From NCBI GenBank assembly GCA_937916355.1, contig CALFTM010000030.1:1-53197 (forward strand): a stretch of 53,197 nucleotides of DNA. The letters are read 5' to 3'. Below the pieces are notes generated by a model that searched no databases, was not told where the DNA came from, and was given only the letters and a program-made list of their open reading frames with translations. Made by a program: the position numbers and the translations under genes. Positions 7,357 to 16,782 of this stretch are shown here, in pieces. The stretch is from an uncultured Bacteroidales bacterium (GTDB lineage: Bacteria > Bacteroidota > Bacteroidia > Bacteroidales > Paludibacteraceae). Within the stretch, counting starts at the first letter, position 1; each line of letters begins with the position of its first letter.

Positions 7357-9411
7357 TTAGGTTGTTTTTTCAGAATCTGTTTTTTCTTCGTCTATAATGT
7401 TCTCCTCCTTTATTTCTTGCTCATCAGAAGGGGAGTCTTCGACCTTTTCATCAGAAGTCTCCTCCTTTTTCTCCTCAGTTTTAGAACTTCCGTTGCTCTC
7501 TTCGCTCAATTCGTCGGCTCTCGATTTCCATGGGCGTTTTCCGAAGATGCGTTCTACATCATCTGCAAATATCACCTCCTTCTCCACGAGGATGTCGGCA
7601 AGTTCTTTCATCTTCTCCAAATTTTCCGTCAGAATTGCTTTGGCTCGAGCGTATTGCTCTGCGATGAGATTTTTCACCTCCTCATCAATCAGGCGAGCGG
7701 TTTCATCGCTGTATGGACGAGAGAAAGCGAAGTCTGACTGTCCTGTAGAATCGTAGTATGATACATTTGCAAGTTTTTCACTAAAACCGTAGTACGCAAT
7801 CATGGCGTACGCCTTTTTAGTTGTATTTTCAAGATCGTTGAGTGCGCCTGTTGAGACCTCCCCATAGATTAGCTCTTCGGCAGCACGTCCGCCCAAAGTG
7901 GCGCAGATTTCGTCCAACAAATGTTGAGTTGTGATATGCTGGTGTTCTTCTGGGAGATACCAAGCAGCCCCCAAAGCGCGTCCGCGAGGCACGATGGTCA
8001 CTTTTATGAGCGGATTGGCATATTGTAGCATCCAGCTAACAGTCGCATGACCCGCTTCGTGGATGGCAGTCGAAACCTTTTCCGCTTTTGTCATGATAGA
8101 GTTTTTACGTTCCAATCCTCCGATGATACGGTCTACCGCATCGAGGAAGTCTTGCTTCTCCACCTTCTTCTTCTCTTTACGCGCAGCGATGAGTGCCGCT
8201 TCGTTGCAGACATTGGCGATGTCTGCTCCGGAAAAGCCGGGAGTTTGGCGAGAGAGGAACTCCACATCCACACTCTCATCTATTTTAACATTGCGGAGGT
8301 GGACGTTGAAGATCTCCTTTCTTCCGTGTACATCAGGAAGATCCACTGTGATTTGTCGATCAAATCGACCCGGACGCAACAACGCTTTATCCAATATATC
8401 CGCACGGTTGGTGGCAGCAAGTATGATTACACCGCTGTTTGTTCCAAAACCGTCCATTTCAGTCAAAAGTTGGTTGAGGGTGTTTTCCCTTTCGTCATTA
8501 GAACCACTGTGGGCATTCTTGCTTCTTGCGCGACCCACCGCATCAATCTCGTCAATGAAGACGATAGAAGGTGCTTTTTCTTTGGCTTGCCTGAAAAGGT
8601 CGCGTACACGAGACGCTCCGACTCCTACGAACATTTCTACGAAGTCAGAACCCGACATGGAGAAGAATGGCACATTCGCCTCTCCTGCGACTGCCTTTGC
8701 CAAAAGGGTCTTACCAGTTCCCGGAGGGCCTACCAACAATGCCCCTTTAGGGATTTTACCACCCAACTCAGTGTATTTATGAGGGTTTTTCAAGAAGTGT
8801 ACAATCTCTTGTACCTCCTCTTTAGCTTCCGACAAACCTGCTACATCTTTGAAGGTGATTTTATTGGCAGAATTTTTGTCAAACTCCTTCGCACGAGATT
8901 GCCCCACGCTGAAAATGTTGCCCATTCCACCACCTCCGCTGCGGCGCATCATGAACGACCAGAATAAAATCATCAGCAAGACAGGTCCAAATCCCCATAC
9001 GAGGTAGTACATGTAGTCCGTCTCCTCCTCAAAAGAGATAGAGATGTTCTTCTCCTTGCCTTGTTGCCAATCGTTCAAATCCTTGGTGAATTGGTCGGCG
9101 GAAGGGATTTTGATTTCTATGACAGGATGAGCCACGCTTGCGGCAGAATCTTTTCCGAAGACCTCTGCGATCTTTTCTGGCGCAATGGTCAATTCCGCTT
9201 TTTTTGCGTTAGAAATCACCTTTATGTTTTCTATTGCGCCATTCTCAACCATCCCTTTGATGTCGCTATAAGCAAACTTTTTAGAGCGTGGAGAGAAGTC
9301 CATGAACATGATGGCAATGAAGACAACAAACAAAATAGTGTACAACCAAGAGAGGTTGAACCTCTTTGGAAGATTAGGCTTCATAGGATTGTTATTGTTA
9401 TTTTTTTCCAT
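7357..9411 (-). CDS. ftsH: ATP-dependent zinc metalloprotease FtsH
   Basis: The product is 684 aa, the usual family length. It has two membrane segments (about residues 21-39 and 133-152) around a periplasmic domain, then an AAA+ module with Walker A GPPGTGKT at 228-235, Walker B IVFIDEIDAVG and the second region of homology (LLRPGRFDRQI). The M41 protease follows with HEAGH at 451-455. The enzyme degrades misfolded membrane proteins and selected regulators. The tail after residue 630 is acidic, rich in Glu, Asp and Ser, and probably disordered. It lies 24 bases after rsfS, which follows argH by 24 bases, consistent with one leftward transcript. Confidence 0.98.
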   Translation of the reverse strand: MEKNNNNNPMKPNLPKRFNLSWLYTILFVVFIAIMFMDFSPRSKKFAYSDIKGMVENGAIENIKVISNAKKAELTIAPEKIAEVFGKDSAASVAHPVIEIKIPSADQFTKDLNDWQQGKEKNISISFEEETDYMYYLVWGFGPVLLMILFWSFMMRRSGGGGMGNIFSVGQSRAKEFDKNSANKITFKDVAGLSEAKEEVQEIVHFLKNPHKYTELGGKIPKGALLVGPPGTGKTLLAKAVAGEANVPFFSMSGSDFVEMFVGVGASRVRDLFRQAKEKAPSIVFIDEIDAVGRARSKNAHSGSNDERENTLNQLLTEMDGFGTNSGVIILAATNRADILDKALLRPGRFDRQITVDLPDVHGRKEIFNVHLRNVKIDESVDVEFLSRQTPGFSGADIANVCNEAALIAARKEKKKVEKQDFLDAVDRIIGGLERKNSIMTKAEKVSTAIHEAGHATVSWMLQYANPLIKVTIVPRGRALGAAWYLPEEHQHITTQHLLDEICATLGGRAAEELIYGEVSTGALNDLENTTKKAYAMIAYYGFSEKLANVSYYDSTGQSDFAFSRPYSDETARLIDEEVKNLIAEQYARAKAILTENLEKMKELADILVEKEVIFADDVERIFGKRPWKSRADELSEESNGSSKTEEKKEETSDEKVEDSPSDEQEIKEENIIDEEKTDSEKTT

Positions 9412-9435
9412 TCTTCTTATGTCGTTAGTGAGGAA

Positions 9436-9813
9436 TTAAAGTACATCGGGAATGTTTTCAATCACCGCATCTTCCCATAACCCTTCCAAATTGTAGAAAG
9501 CTCTCAGTTCAGGTTGGAAAATGTGTACGACCACTTGCCCGTAGTCCATCGCAATCCATTGAGCGTTATCGTAGCCATCTACAAAAAATGGTTTGGTTTG
9601 AGCATTTTTTCTCACATAATCCTTAACCGTGTCTGCAATGGAGCTGACGTGGGTGTTGGACTTTCCTTCACAGATTACAAAGTTACGAAACACATAGTTA
9701 TCAATATGACTCATATCGACAGTTGCTATCTTTTGACCTTTAATCTCCTGAATTCCCTCGACGATTCTCTCGATAAGGAGGTCTGTATCATCTAAAATTT
9801 TCTTTTTTGCCAT
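9436..9813 (-). CDS. rsfS: Ribosomal silencing factor RsfS (YbeB/Iojap family)
   Basis: The 125-aa product shows the Iojap-family pattern: IVEGIQEIKGQKIATVDMSHI, NYVFRNFVICEGKSNTHVSSIADTV, and the C-terminal WIAMDYGQVVVHIFQPELRAFYNLEGLW. RsfS binds ribosomal protein L14 on the large subunit and blocks subunit joining when nutrients are short. The length fits the family. It is located immediately before ftsH, a frequent arrangement in Bacteroidota. Confidence 0.95.
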   Translation of the reverse strand: MAKKKILDDTDLLIERIVEGIQEIKGQKIATVDMSHIDNYVFRNFVICEGKSNTHVSSIADTVKDYVRKNAQTKPFFVDGYDNAQWIAMDYGQVVVHIFQPELRAFYNLEGLWEDAVIENIPDVL

Positions 9814-9837
9814 TCTTTAAATTTTATTTTTAATGAT

Positions 9838-11175
9838 TTATTTCAATAATTTTTCTAAGGCGGATTCCACTTTCCCGAAGTTAAACTGACCGATGGTCTC
9901 TTTCATCAGTTTTTCAATTTGGTCGTTGCAGAGGTTTCCGACGCTACCCTCGTGGGTATGTTCAATCTTTTTGTTAGGGGTGAATTTGCCTGCCTCGATG
10001 TCTAATCCGACTTTTTTATAGGCATCACGGAAAGGCATTCCCTCCAGCACTAATCTGTTCACCTCTTCTACGCTAAAGATGAAGTCGTATTTTGCGTCGT
10101 CTAAGATATTTTTCTTGATTTCCACTTCGCGCATGATGTGGGTTGTCATTTTCAGACAATCCCTCAACTCTTCAAACACAGGAATGAATATTTCCTTAAT
10201 GATTTGCAAATCACGGAAATAGCCAGAAGGCAGGTTGTTCATGATCATCATGATTTGTTGAGGCAATGTTTGGATTTTATTGCATTTTGCGCGGGTCAGC
10301 TCGAACACGTCCGGATTTTTCTTGTGAGGCATGATGCTGGAGCCTGTCGTGCACTCGTCGGGCAATTTGATGAATCCGAAATTCTGGCTGGTGAACATAC
10401 AAGAGTCGAAAGCCAATTTGGAGATGGTAGCGGCGATTCCCGAAATGGCAAAAGCCACCGTTTTTTCGATTTTTCCTCTTCCCATTTGGGCGTAAACCAC
10501 GTTATAGTCCATAGAGTCGAATCCCAAAAGGTCGGTCGTCATCTGTCTGTTGAGCGGGAAAGACGAACCATATCCGGCAGCAGAGCCGAGCGGATTTCGG
10601 TTGGTCATCTTCCAAGCGGCGAGCAGAAGCATCATATCATCAACCAAACTCTCTGCGTATGCGCCAAACCACAGTCCGAAGGAGGAAGGCATGGCGATTT
10701 GCAGGTGTGTGTAGCCGGGAAGGAGTACATCTTTATATTTGTTGCTTTGTTCTATCAGCACCTCAAAAAGTTCGCTGACAGCCTCCGCGATGCTTTGGAT
10801 TTGCGCTCTGGTGAATAACTTCATGTCGAGAAGCACTTGGTCGTTTCGAGAGCGTCCGCTATGGATTTTTTTTCCGAGGTCTCCCAATTTTCTGGTGAGT
10901 AACATTTCCACTTGTGAGTGTACGTCCTCCACACCCTCTTCGATTACAAAATCACCCGATTCTGCCAAAGCGTAAATGGACTTCAATTCTTTTAGCAAGA
11001 TAGGCAGTTCATCGGAGCCAAGTAGTCCGATAGATTCCAACATTGTGATGTGCGCCATTGAGCCTAACACATCGTGTTTTGCAAGGAAAAGATCCATCTC
11101 CCGGTCTCGTCCCACAGTAAAGCGTTCGATTTCCTCGTTAGTCGCTTTCCCCTTATCCCAAAGTTTTTGAGCCAT
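9838..11175 (-). CDS. argH: Argininosuccinate lyase
   Basis: The protein is 445 aa and starts MAQKLWDKGK. It carries the fumarase/aspartase superfamily signature GSSIMPHKKNPD (about residues 274-285), together with EDVHSQVEMLL and SGRSRNDQV in the N-terminal third, the other conserved active-site regions of the family. It cleaves argininosuccinate to arginine and fumarate in the last step of arginine synthesis. It heads the argH-rsfS-ftsH run. A TATATTTG -7-like element stands on the minus strand at 11222-11215, but its -33 partner is poor. No other arginine gene is in the window. Confidence 0.96.
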   Translation of the reverse strand: MAQKLWDKGKATNEEIERFTVGRDREMDLFLAKHDVLGSMAHITMLESIGLLGSDELPILLKELKSIYALAESGDFVIEEGVEDVHSQVEMLLTRKLGDLGKKIHSGRSRNDQVLLDMKLFTRAQIQSIAEAVSELFEVLIEQSNKYKDVLLPGYTHLQIAMPSSFGLWFGAYAESLVDDMMLLLAAWKMTNRNPLGSAAGYGSSFPLNRQMTTDLLGFDSMDYNVVYAQMGRGKIEKTVAFAISGIAATISKLAFDSCMFTSQNFGFIKLPDECTTGSSIMPHKKNPDVFELTRAKCNKIQTLPQQIMMIMNNLPSGYFRDLQIIKEIFIPVFEELRDCLKMTTHIMREVEIKKNILDDAKYDFIFSVEEVNRLVLEGMPFRDAYKKVGLDIEAGKFTPNKKIEHTHEGSVGNLCNDQIEKLMKETIGQFNFGKVESALEKLLK

Positions 11176-11319
11176 ATTAGGTTATCTCTTTTTGTTTATT
11201 CTAAAATAGTTCAGCAAATATAGTGTTTTTTCGGGAATTATAGAGGTCGTGTCAGCCATCTTATTGATGTGTAAAAGTTATTGTTTGTTAAAAAATAGTT
11301 AATGTTGCTATCGGACTTG

Positions 11320-11349
11320 TTGTAAAGAAATGCTTTTTTATTAAATTCG
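11320..11349 (+). promoter_or_regulatory. Promoter of the rprX-rprY operon
   Basis: TTG (11320-11322), 19 bases, TAAATTCG (11342-11349) follows the Bacteroidota pattern with one mismatch in the -7 element. The rprX ATG at 11355 is only 5 bases farther on, so the transcript would be nearly leaderless or start from a different promoter. Confidence 0.4.
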
Positions 11350-11354
11350 CACCT

Positions 11355-12908
11355 ATGAAAAAATGGATGATTATAGCGTTATCGGTTGTCATGGCGGTTT
11401 CGTTTTTTGGCTTGATTGGCTTGCAGTATTACTATCTCAGATTGAGTGCGGAGATGCGTGCAGACCAATTTAGGGAAGAGATGAAGAGAGTCCTGTACGA
11501 GGTCGCGAAGTTGTTGGAGGAGGAAGAGACCATGCAATATCTTAATAAAAACCTCTCCACGCCATCTTCGCGGACACGCATCATTGTACAATCCACTTAT
11601 TTCATGTCGGAGGAGGATGCTCAGCTGCAGAAATTGAAAAACATCGGAGACACCACCAAACTTTACTCCTCCGTACGGGTGAAGCCCAATGTGTTCATCT
11701 CAATGAAGCATGGTGCCAATTCTATTCAGGAGTCTTCTCGTGTCATACAAAAAAAACTGAAAGAGCGTTTTTTGCACAATCGGGATTTGCTCGATGATAT
11801 TTTGGTGCGATTGATGAGTGAGACCTACGTCAAACCTGTTGAGGAGAGGGTCGATTTTTTGTTGCTGGCTCCTTTAATCGACAAGGCTTTTGAAAATGAG
11901 GGAATTGATACAAAGTATTATTTCTGCGTGATAAATAATGAGGGGAATGTGGTTTTCCGCAGTGATAATTTCGATGATGAGTTGGAGAATGTTGAGAGTT
12001 TTTCTCAGTTGCTTTTCCCGAACGATCCGGCTCCTCAAGCCAATTATTTGAAAGTGTTTGTGCCGACTTCCAGCAGAAAGATTCTCACTTCTGGCTCTCT
12101 TTTCCTCCCGTCTCTCCTTTTGGGAACATTGCTACTTTTCACGTTTGTATTCACGCTTGTGATCATTTCCCGGCAAAAGAGACTTTCAGAGATGCGTACG
12201 GACTTCATGAACAATATGACGCATGAGTTGAAAACGCCAGTTTCCACCATCTCGTTGGCTGCACAGATGTTGAACGATTCGGGTGTGGCGAAAACGCCGG
12301 TTATGATAGACCATTTGAGTCGGACGATCAAAGACGAGACGAAGCGTCTGACCATACAAATTGACAAGATTCTCCAGATGTCCATTTTTGAAAAGGAGAG
12401 TAGCGCACTGAAATTGCAGGAGATGGATATTCATGAACTGCTTCTGAATATTGCGGGGACTTTTGCCATTAAGGTGGAAAATACTGGTGGTGATATTCAG
12501 ACGGAACTGGATGCGGAAAAGTCTATGGTTTGGGTGGATGAGGTGCATTTCACCAATATCATCTACAATCTGATGGATAACTCGGTGAAGTATTCCGACG
12601 GACCGCTTATCTTGCGCTTGAAGACTTGGAACGAGAAAAACAAGTTGTTCATCTCTATAGAAGATAATGGTATCGGAATCTCCAAAAGTAATCTGAAAAG
12701 GATATTTGAGAAGTTCTACAGAGTGCCGACAGGAAGTGTGCATAATGTGAAGGGGTTCGGTCTGGGATTGTCTTATGTGAAGAAGGTTGTCAATGACCAT
12801 GGTGGCGTGATTAAGGCAGAGAGTGAATTTAACAAGGGAACGAAGTTCATCATCTCTCTCCCTTTGAAGAAAACATTGAAGTCGATCGTAAGGAAGAATT
12901 ATAAATAA
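11355..12908 (+). CDS. rprX: Sensor histidine kinase, RprX type
   Basis: The product is 517 aa with TM segments at about 5-27 and 247-271 around a periplasmic sensing region. The HisKA domain has phosphorylated His at residue 290 (MTHELKTPVSTISLAA). The HATPase domain shows the N box (NLMDNSVKYS), G1 (EDNGIGI) and GFGLGLSYV boxes. Length, architecture and the partner regulator match the Bacteroides RprX/RprY pair. RprX was described through an effect on tetracycline-resistance regulation when overexpressed; the natural signal is not known to me. The response regulator begins 23 bases downstream. Confidence 0.9.
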   Translation: MKKWMIIALSVVMAVSFFGLIGLQYYYLRLSAEMRADQFREEMKRVLYEVAKLLEEEETMQYLNKNLSTPSSRTRIIVQSTYFMSEEDAQLQKLKNIGDTTKLYSSVRVKPNVFISMKHGANSIQESSRVIQKKLKERFLHNRDLLDDILVRLMSETYVKPVEERVDFLLLAPLIDKAFENEGIDTKYYFCVINNEGNVVFRSDNFDDELENVESFSQLLFPNDPAPQANYLKVFVPTSSRKILTSGSLFLPSLLLGTLLLFTFVFTLVIISRQKRLSEMRTDFMNNMTHELKTPVSTISLAAQMLNDSGVAKTPVMIDHLSRTIKDETKRLTIQIDKILQMSIFEKESSALKLQEMDIHELLLNIAGTFAIKVENTGGDIQTELDAEKSMVWVDEVHFTNIIYNLMDNSVKYSDGPLILRLKTWNEKNKLFISIEDNGIGISKSNLKRIFEKFYRVPTGSVHNVKGFGLGLSYVKKVVNDHGGVIKAESEFNKGTKFIISLPLKKTLKSIVRKNYK

Positions 12909-12931
12909 CAACTATTAAAATATGTGAAATT

Positions 12932-13645
12932 ATGGAGGAAAAAACGAGAATTTTATTATGCGAGGATGATCAAAATCTTGGAATGCTATTGAGGGAATAT
13001 CTTCAGGCAAAGGATTACTATGTGCAGTTGATGTATGACGGAGAGGAGGGGTTGAAGGCTTTTCAGAAGGAGAGTTTCGACATCTGTGTTTTTGATGTCA
13101 TGATGCCTAAGAAGGATGGTTTTACATTGGCTCAAGAGATTCGAGAGGTCAATTCGCAGGTGCCTATCATCTTTTTGACCGCTAAGACGCTCAAAAGTGA
13201 TATTTTCGAGGGATTCAGAATTGGTGCGGACGATTATATCACGAAGCCGTTCAGCATGGAGGAGCTGTTGTTGAGGATTGAGGCGATCTTGCGTCGTGTG
13301 AGAGGAAAGAAGGTGAAGGAGGAGACGATATTCAATATCGGAAAGTTCGTTTTTGACAAGCCGAAACAGCAGTTGACCATCAATGGGGAGGTGATAAAAT
13401 TGACGACCAAAGAGACTGACTTGTTAGCACTTTTGTGTGCTCACGAAAATGATGTCTTGGAGAGGAATCATGCTCTTCGTACAATTTGGGATGAGGACAA
13501 CTATTTCAATGCGAGAAGCATGGATGTCTATATCACAAAGTTGCGCAAGATCTTAAAGGCGGATCCTGAAGTGGAGATTTTGAATGTGCATGGAAAGGGT
13601 TATAAAATCATTTCTCCTCAGACTAAGAAGGAAAATGAAGCCTGA
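12932..13645 (+). CDS. rprY: OmpR-family response regulator, RprY type
   Basis: A 237-aa protein: receiver domain 1-120 with acidic pocket E11-D12-D13, phosphoacceptor D55 (CVFDVMMPKKDGFT) and conserved Lys in DYITKPF. The OmpR/PhoB winged-helix DNA-binding domain spans about 135-230 (KETDLLALL, SMDVYITKLRKIL, VHGKGYKI). It is the cognate regulator of the kinase just upstream. Both would be cotranscribed and end at the terminator near 13690. Confidence 0.94.
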   Translation: MEEKTRILLCEDDQNLGMLLREYLQAKDYYVQLMYDGEEGLKAFQKESFDICVFDVMMPKKDGFTLAQEIREVNSQVPIIFLTAKTLKSDIFEGFRIGADDYITKPFSMEELLLRIEAILRRVRGKKVKEETIFNIGKFVFDKPKQQLTINGEVIKLTTKETDLLALLCAHENDVLERNHALRTIWDEDNYFNARSMDVYITKLRKILKADPEVEILNVHGKGYKIISPQTKKENEA

Positions 13646-13668
13646 AAAATGAGATATAAAAATGGGAG

Positions 13669-13715
13669 TGGGGATTTATCATTTTTTTAATGATCTCCCC
13701 ATATTCTTTTTTTTT
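13669..13715 (+). terminator. Terminator after rprY
   Basis: A GGGGAT-type arm at 13670-13675 pairs with ATCTCCCC at 13693-13700, extended inside by ATCATT/AATGAT. A run of nine T follows at 13707-13715. It separates rprY from the converging lrgB gene. Confidence 0.75.
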
Positions 13716-13731
13716 CGCTAATGATGGCTTC

Positions 13732-14427
13732 TCATAAGAATCCCAACCAACTAAGAAGGTAGGGTGTCAGGGCTGCTGTCAGTATGCCGTTGAGGATTAA
13801 CCCCAAACTTGAAAATGCTCCGAAGCGTGCGCTCAATTCCATAGAGGCGGAGGTGCCGACTGCGTGTGCTGCTGTTCCCATGGATAGTCCTTGTGAAATG
13901 GGGTTCTTCACCAAACTGACGTGGAGGACCTTGTATCCTATCATCGCTCCTAATATGCCGGTGATGACCACTACTGCGGCTGTCAACGAAGGAATGCCTC
14001 CTATTTGTTGGGAGATTTCCATTGCGATGGGGGTTGTTACCGATTTGGAGGCTAATGAAATGACCACCTCTTTACTCGCTCCGAGGAGATGGGAGATTCC
14101 TACTACCGATATAATTCCTACGATGCTGCCTACCAACTGAGAGACCAGTATGGGAATAATTTGTTTGCGTATGTTTTTCAATTGCAGGTAGAGGGGAACG
14201 CCCAGTGCCACCACCGCCGGTTTTAGCCAAAAATCAATCTGTTCGCCAGCCTTTTGGTAGTCGTTGTATTCGATACCGGTTAGTCGTATGAATAAGATCA
14301 ATGCACAAATCGTCAATAAGATGGGGTTCAGAACGATCCAGCCGACTCTTCGTTGTAGCAATTTGAAAAGGTGGTATAACCCCAAAGTGATGGCTACCAG
14401 AAAAAATTCATTTCTCAGAAATTCCAT
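13732..14427 (-). CDS. lrgB: LrgB/CidB-family membrane protein
   Basis: The product is 231 aa and starts MEFLRNEFFLVAITLGLY, with about six to seven hydrophobic segments. It has the LrgB signatures KSVTTPIAMEIS, followed by a Gly-rich segment, and the later SMGTAAHAVGTSASME. I chose the start at 14427 because it gives the family length; the longer frame to 14553 only adds sequence from inside lrgA. The start codon overlaps the lrgA end by 20 bases, which suggests translational coupling. LrgA/LrgB pairs are linked to murein hydrolase control, overflow-metabolite transport or glycolate/pyruvate uptake, depending on the organism. Confidence 0.9.
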   Translation of the reverse strand: MEFLRNEFFLVAITLGLYHLFKLLQRRVGWIVLNPILLTICALILFIRLTGIEYNDYQKAGEQIDFWLKPAVVALGVPLYLQLKNIRKQIIPILVSQLVGSIVGIISVVGISHLLGASKEVVISLASKSVTTPIAMEISQQIGGIPSLTAAVVVITGILGAMIGYKVLHVSLVKNPISQGLSMGTAAHAVGTSASMELSARFGAFSSLGLILNGILTAALTPYLLSWLGFL

Positions 14428-14869
14428 TTTCTTTTTTTTTAAGGTTCTTTTTTCGCACAAATTGGTGCGTCCATCCCGTAACACACAAGACCAAGATAGT
14501 GCTGATGATAGTGGCGAGACATATTGGCATGAACTGAGCTTGAATAATGTCAAAATAGAGCATTATCGCCACCCCCGGTGGAATGAAGAAAAATGCTAAG
14601 TTGCCTGTTAGAAAGTCTGCTATTCCTTTGACCCATTCCAACCGTATGATTTTAAGCTCTAACAGGAGAGTGAGTAGTAGCATTCCGATGACACTTGATG
14701 GGAAATTGATGTCGCAGAAGTGGACAATCAGTTCACCGATGGTAAGACAGCCGAAAATAATGAACAATTGAAAGATGACCCCTTTCATGAGAAAACAAGT
14801 TGCAAGGTAAGAAAGTTTGGTTAAATCGAGATTTTGATAGAGTCGGGGAACGTGGATGAAATCTTTCAT
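14408..14869 (-). CDS. lrgA: LrgA/CidA-family membrane protein
   Basis: The frame is 153 codons with four hydrophobic segments and LrgA signatures (IIFGCLTIGELIVH, FPSSVIGMLLLTLLL, FFFIPPGVAIMLYFD). Homologues usually begin near MKGVIFQLFIIFG, corresponding to the ATG at 14788 (about 126 aa). The 27 residues before this are plausible but uncertain. It overlaps lrgB, with which it is expected to form a holin-like complex or transporter. Confidence 0.88.
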   Translation of the reverse strand: MKDFIHVPRLYQNLDLTKLSYLATCFLMKGVIFQLFIIFGCLTIGELIVHFCDINFPSSVIGMLLLTLLLELKIIRLEWVKGIADFLTGNLAFFFIPPGVAIMLYFDIIQAQFMPICLATIISTILVLCVTGWTHQFVRKKNLKKKENGISEK

Positions 14870-14940
14870 GTGATTTCACAACAAAAGAGGAGAACGAATG
14901 TCATTCCCCTCTCTGTTTCTCCGAAGATGGTGTTGAAGAA

Positions 14941-15117
14941 TTAGTCTTCAAAAAAAATTTTGTTAAGGATAACGTGTGCTACTACACCTCCGACCATCAA
15001 GCAGGCTGCTACTATCAACGTCGTATTAGACACCATCATGCCAAGGAAGTAGGCAAAAAGGCAAAGGAATCCCAACAAGATTATCACGATGCCCAAATAT
15101 CTCATCAGTTTATTCAT
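14941..15117 (-). CDS. Small two-TM membrane protein (58 aa)
   Basis: The ATG at 15117-15115 opens a 58-codon frame: MNKLMRYLGIVIILLGFLCL, a first TM helix that continues with small residues, then a second TM helix (about 30-50) and a short tail ending KIFFED. Basic residues stand at the N-terminus and acidic residues at the end. The compact, balanced arrangement and clean stop make it a believable gene. It resembles small membrane proteins often seen in Bacteroidales, but I have no function. It lies between lrgA and the yifB gene, same strand as both. Confidence 0.7.
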   Translation of the reverse strand: MNKLMRYLGIVIILLGFLCLFAYFLGMMVSNTTLIVAACLMVGGVVAHVILNKIFFED

Positions 15118-15243
15118 TTTTATTTTGTTTTTATGTTTTTACTTTCAATTTTTCTTTTGTAGATGCAAAGAACGAGAATTTTTTTCGTTTTAAAAAATTT
15201 TATTTATAGAAATTCTCCATTCTTTTCTAAAAATCGTAAAAGT

Positions 15244-16782
15244 TTACCCTGCCCAGCCTTCTCTGTCGAGATTTCTGTAGTTTATGGCCTCACTGATATG
15301 CCGTGTCTGGATCTCTTCTGCTCCATCTAAATCTGCGATGGTACGACTCACTTTCAGTATTCTATCGTATGCACGTGCGGAGAGGTTCAGCTTGAGCATG
15401 GCGTTTTTTAGTCGGGAGCGTGCCTCCTCGCCCAACTGGGTGTGTTTGTGGAGTAGTCGGGAAGTCATTTGTGCATTGCAGTGGATTCCAGGTTCGTCTT
15501 TAAAGCGTTCCAACTGAATGTTTCGGGCGGTAATCACTCTCTTCCGGATTTCCTCGCTCGATTCGGATGCGCCGCACTCTGAAAGTTTCTCGAATGGCAC
15601 GGGTACGACCTCGATTTGGATGTCGATGCGGTCGAGTAGTGGACCTGAAATTTTGCTCATATACTTTTGCACCATGCCGGGTGCGCATAGGCATTCCCGT
15701 GAGGGGTGGTTGTAATATCCGCAGGGGCAGGGGTTCATGGCAGCCACAAGCATGAAACTGGCGGGGTATTCCACCGTTGAGCGAGCCCGTGAAATGGTGA
15801 TTTTCCTATCTTCTAACGGTTGTCGCATCACCTCCAGAACCGTCCGTTTAAATTCAGGAAGCTCGTCTAAAAAGAGGATTCCGTTGTGGGCAAGAGAAAT
15901 TTCTCCGGGTTGTGGATAGCCACCACCGCCACATAGTGCGGCATCCGAAATGGTGTGGTGCGGATTGCGGTAGGGGCGTTGAGTCATGAGGGCGGTCTCT
16001 TTGCCGATTTTCCCGGCGACGGAGTGTATTTTTGTCGTCTCTAATGCCTCATGGAGTGTCAGTGGCGGTAGGATTGTGGCGATCCTTTTGGCAAGCATTG
16101 ATTTCCCAGCTCCCGGAGGCCCAATTAGGATGATGTTGTGTCCACCAGCTGCGGCGACCTCAAATGCTCGCTTCACGCTCTCTTGTCCTTTCACCTCCGA
16201 GAAGTCCACGTCAAAATGTCCCAAACAGTTGAAAAATTCTTTTCGGGTGTCAACGATGGTTGGCTCGATTTTTCTTTGGTGGTTTAGGAAATCTATCACC
16301 TCTTTCAGGTTCTCTGCGCCATAAACTTCAAGATTGTTCACAACCGCAGCTTCCCTCGCATTCTCTTTTGGAATGATGATTCCTTTGAATCCCTCCTCTC
16401 TCGCCTTGATTGCGATGGGCAATGCCCCTTTGATGGGTTGCAGTGTGCCATCTAATGATAATTCCCCCATGATGATGAAGTGGTTGAGGCTTTCGGCTTC
16501 CACTTCTCCGGCTGCAGCCATGATGCCAATTGCCAAGGGCAAATCGTAAGCCGACCCCTCTTTTCGGATGTCGGCAGGTGCCATATTGACAACTATTTGG
16601 TAATGAGGAAACTTCATTCCGCAAAAATCTAAAGCAGAAATGATTCGCTCGTGGCTCTCCTTGATGGCGTTATCAGGTAATCCTACCAGTAAAAATCGGA
16701 TGCCCGGAGAAATGTTCACTTCAATGGTGATCGTTGAGGCGTGGATGCCCTGCACCGCAGCCCCGTATGTTTTTACTAACAT
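15244..16782 (-). CDS. YifB/ComM-family Mg-chelatase-like AAA+ ATPase
   Basis: The product is 512 aa, full family length. An N-terminal Lon-protease-like S5 fold (ChlI domain) spans about 20-140. The Mg-chelatase AAA+ domain has Walker A GPPGAGKSMLAKRI near residue 220 and Walker B GILFLDELPEF. The MNPCPCGYY Cys motif follows, and then the C-terminal Mg_chelatase_C region with SARAYDRILKVSRTIADL. In proteobacteria ComM is a branch-migration helicase that helps integrate DNA during transformation. Whether that holds here is inferred. The ComEA-like protein at 50704-51270 is the only other competence-type gene in the window. Confidence 0.93.
   Translation of the reverse strand: MLVKTYGAAVQGIHASTITIEVNISPGIRFLLVGLPDNAIKESHERIISALDFCGMKFPHYQIVVNMAPADIRKEGSAYDLPLAIGIMAAAGEVEAESLNHFIIMGELSLDGTLQPIKGALPIAIKAREEGFKGIIIPKENAREAAVVNNLEVYGAENLKEVIDFLNHQRKIEPTIVDTRKEFFNCLGHFDVDFSEVKGQESVKRAFEVAAAGGHNIILIGPPGAGKSMLAKRIATILPPLTLHEALETTKIHSVAGKIGKETALMTQRPYRNPHHTISDAALCGGGGYPQPGEISLAHNGILFLDELPEFKRTVLEVMRQPLEDRKITISRARSTVEYPASFMLVAAMNPCPCGYYNHPSRECLCAPGMVQKYMSKISGPLLDRIDIQIEVVPVPFEKLSECGASESSEEIRKRVITARNIQLERFKDEPGIHCNAQMTSRLLHKHTQLGEEARSRLKNAMLKLNLSARAYDRILKVSRTIADLDGAEEIQTRHISEAINYRNLDREGWAG

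Noticed and set aside
8047..8967. Long plus-strand frame of 306 codons opposite ftsH
   Set aside because: It lies entirely antisense to a certain ftsH gene; its composition follows from the opposite coding strand.
12186..12911. Long minus-strand frame opposite rprX
   Set aside because: Shadow of the kinase gene, with no independent motifs.
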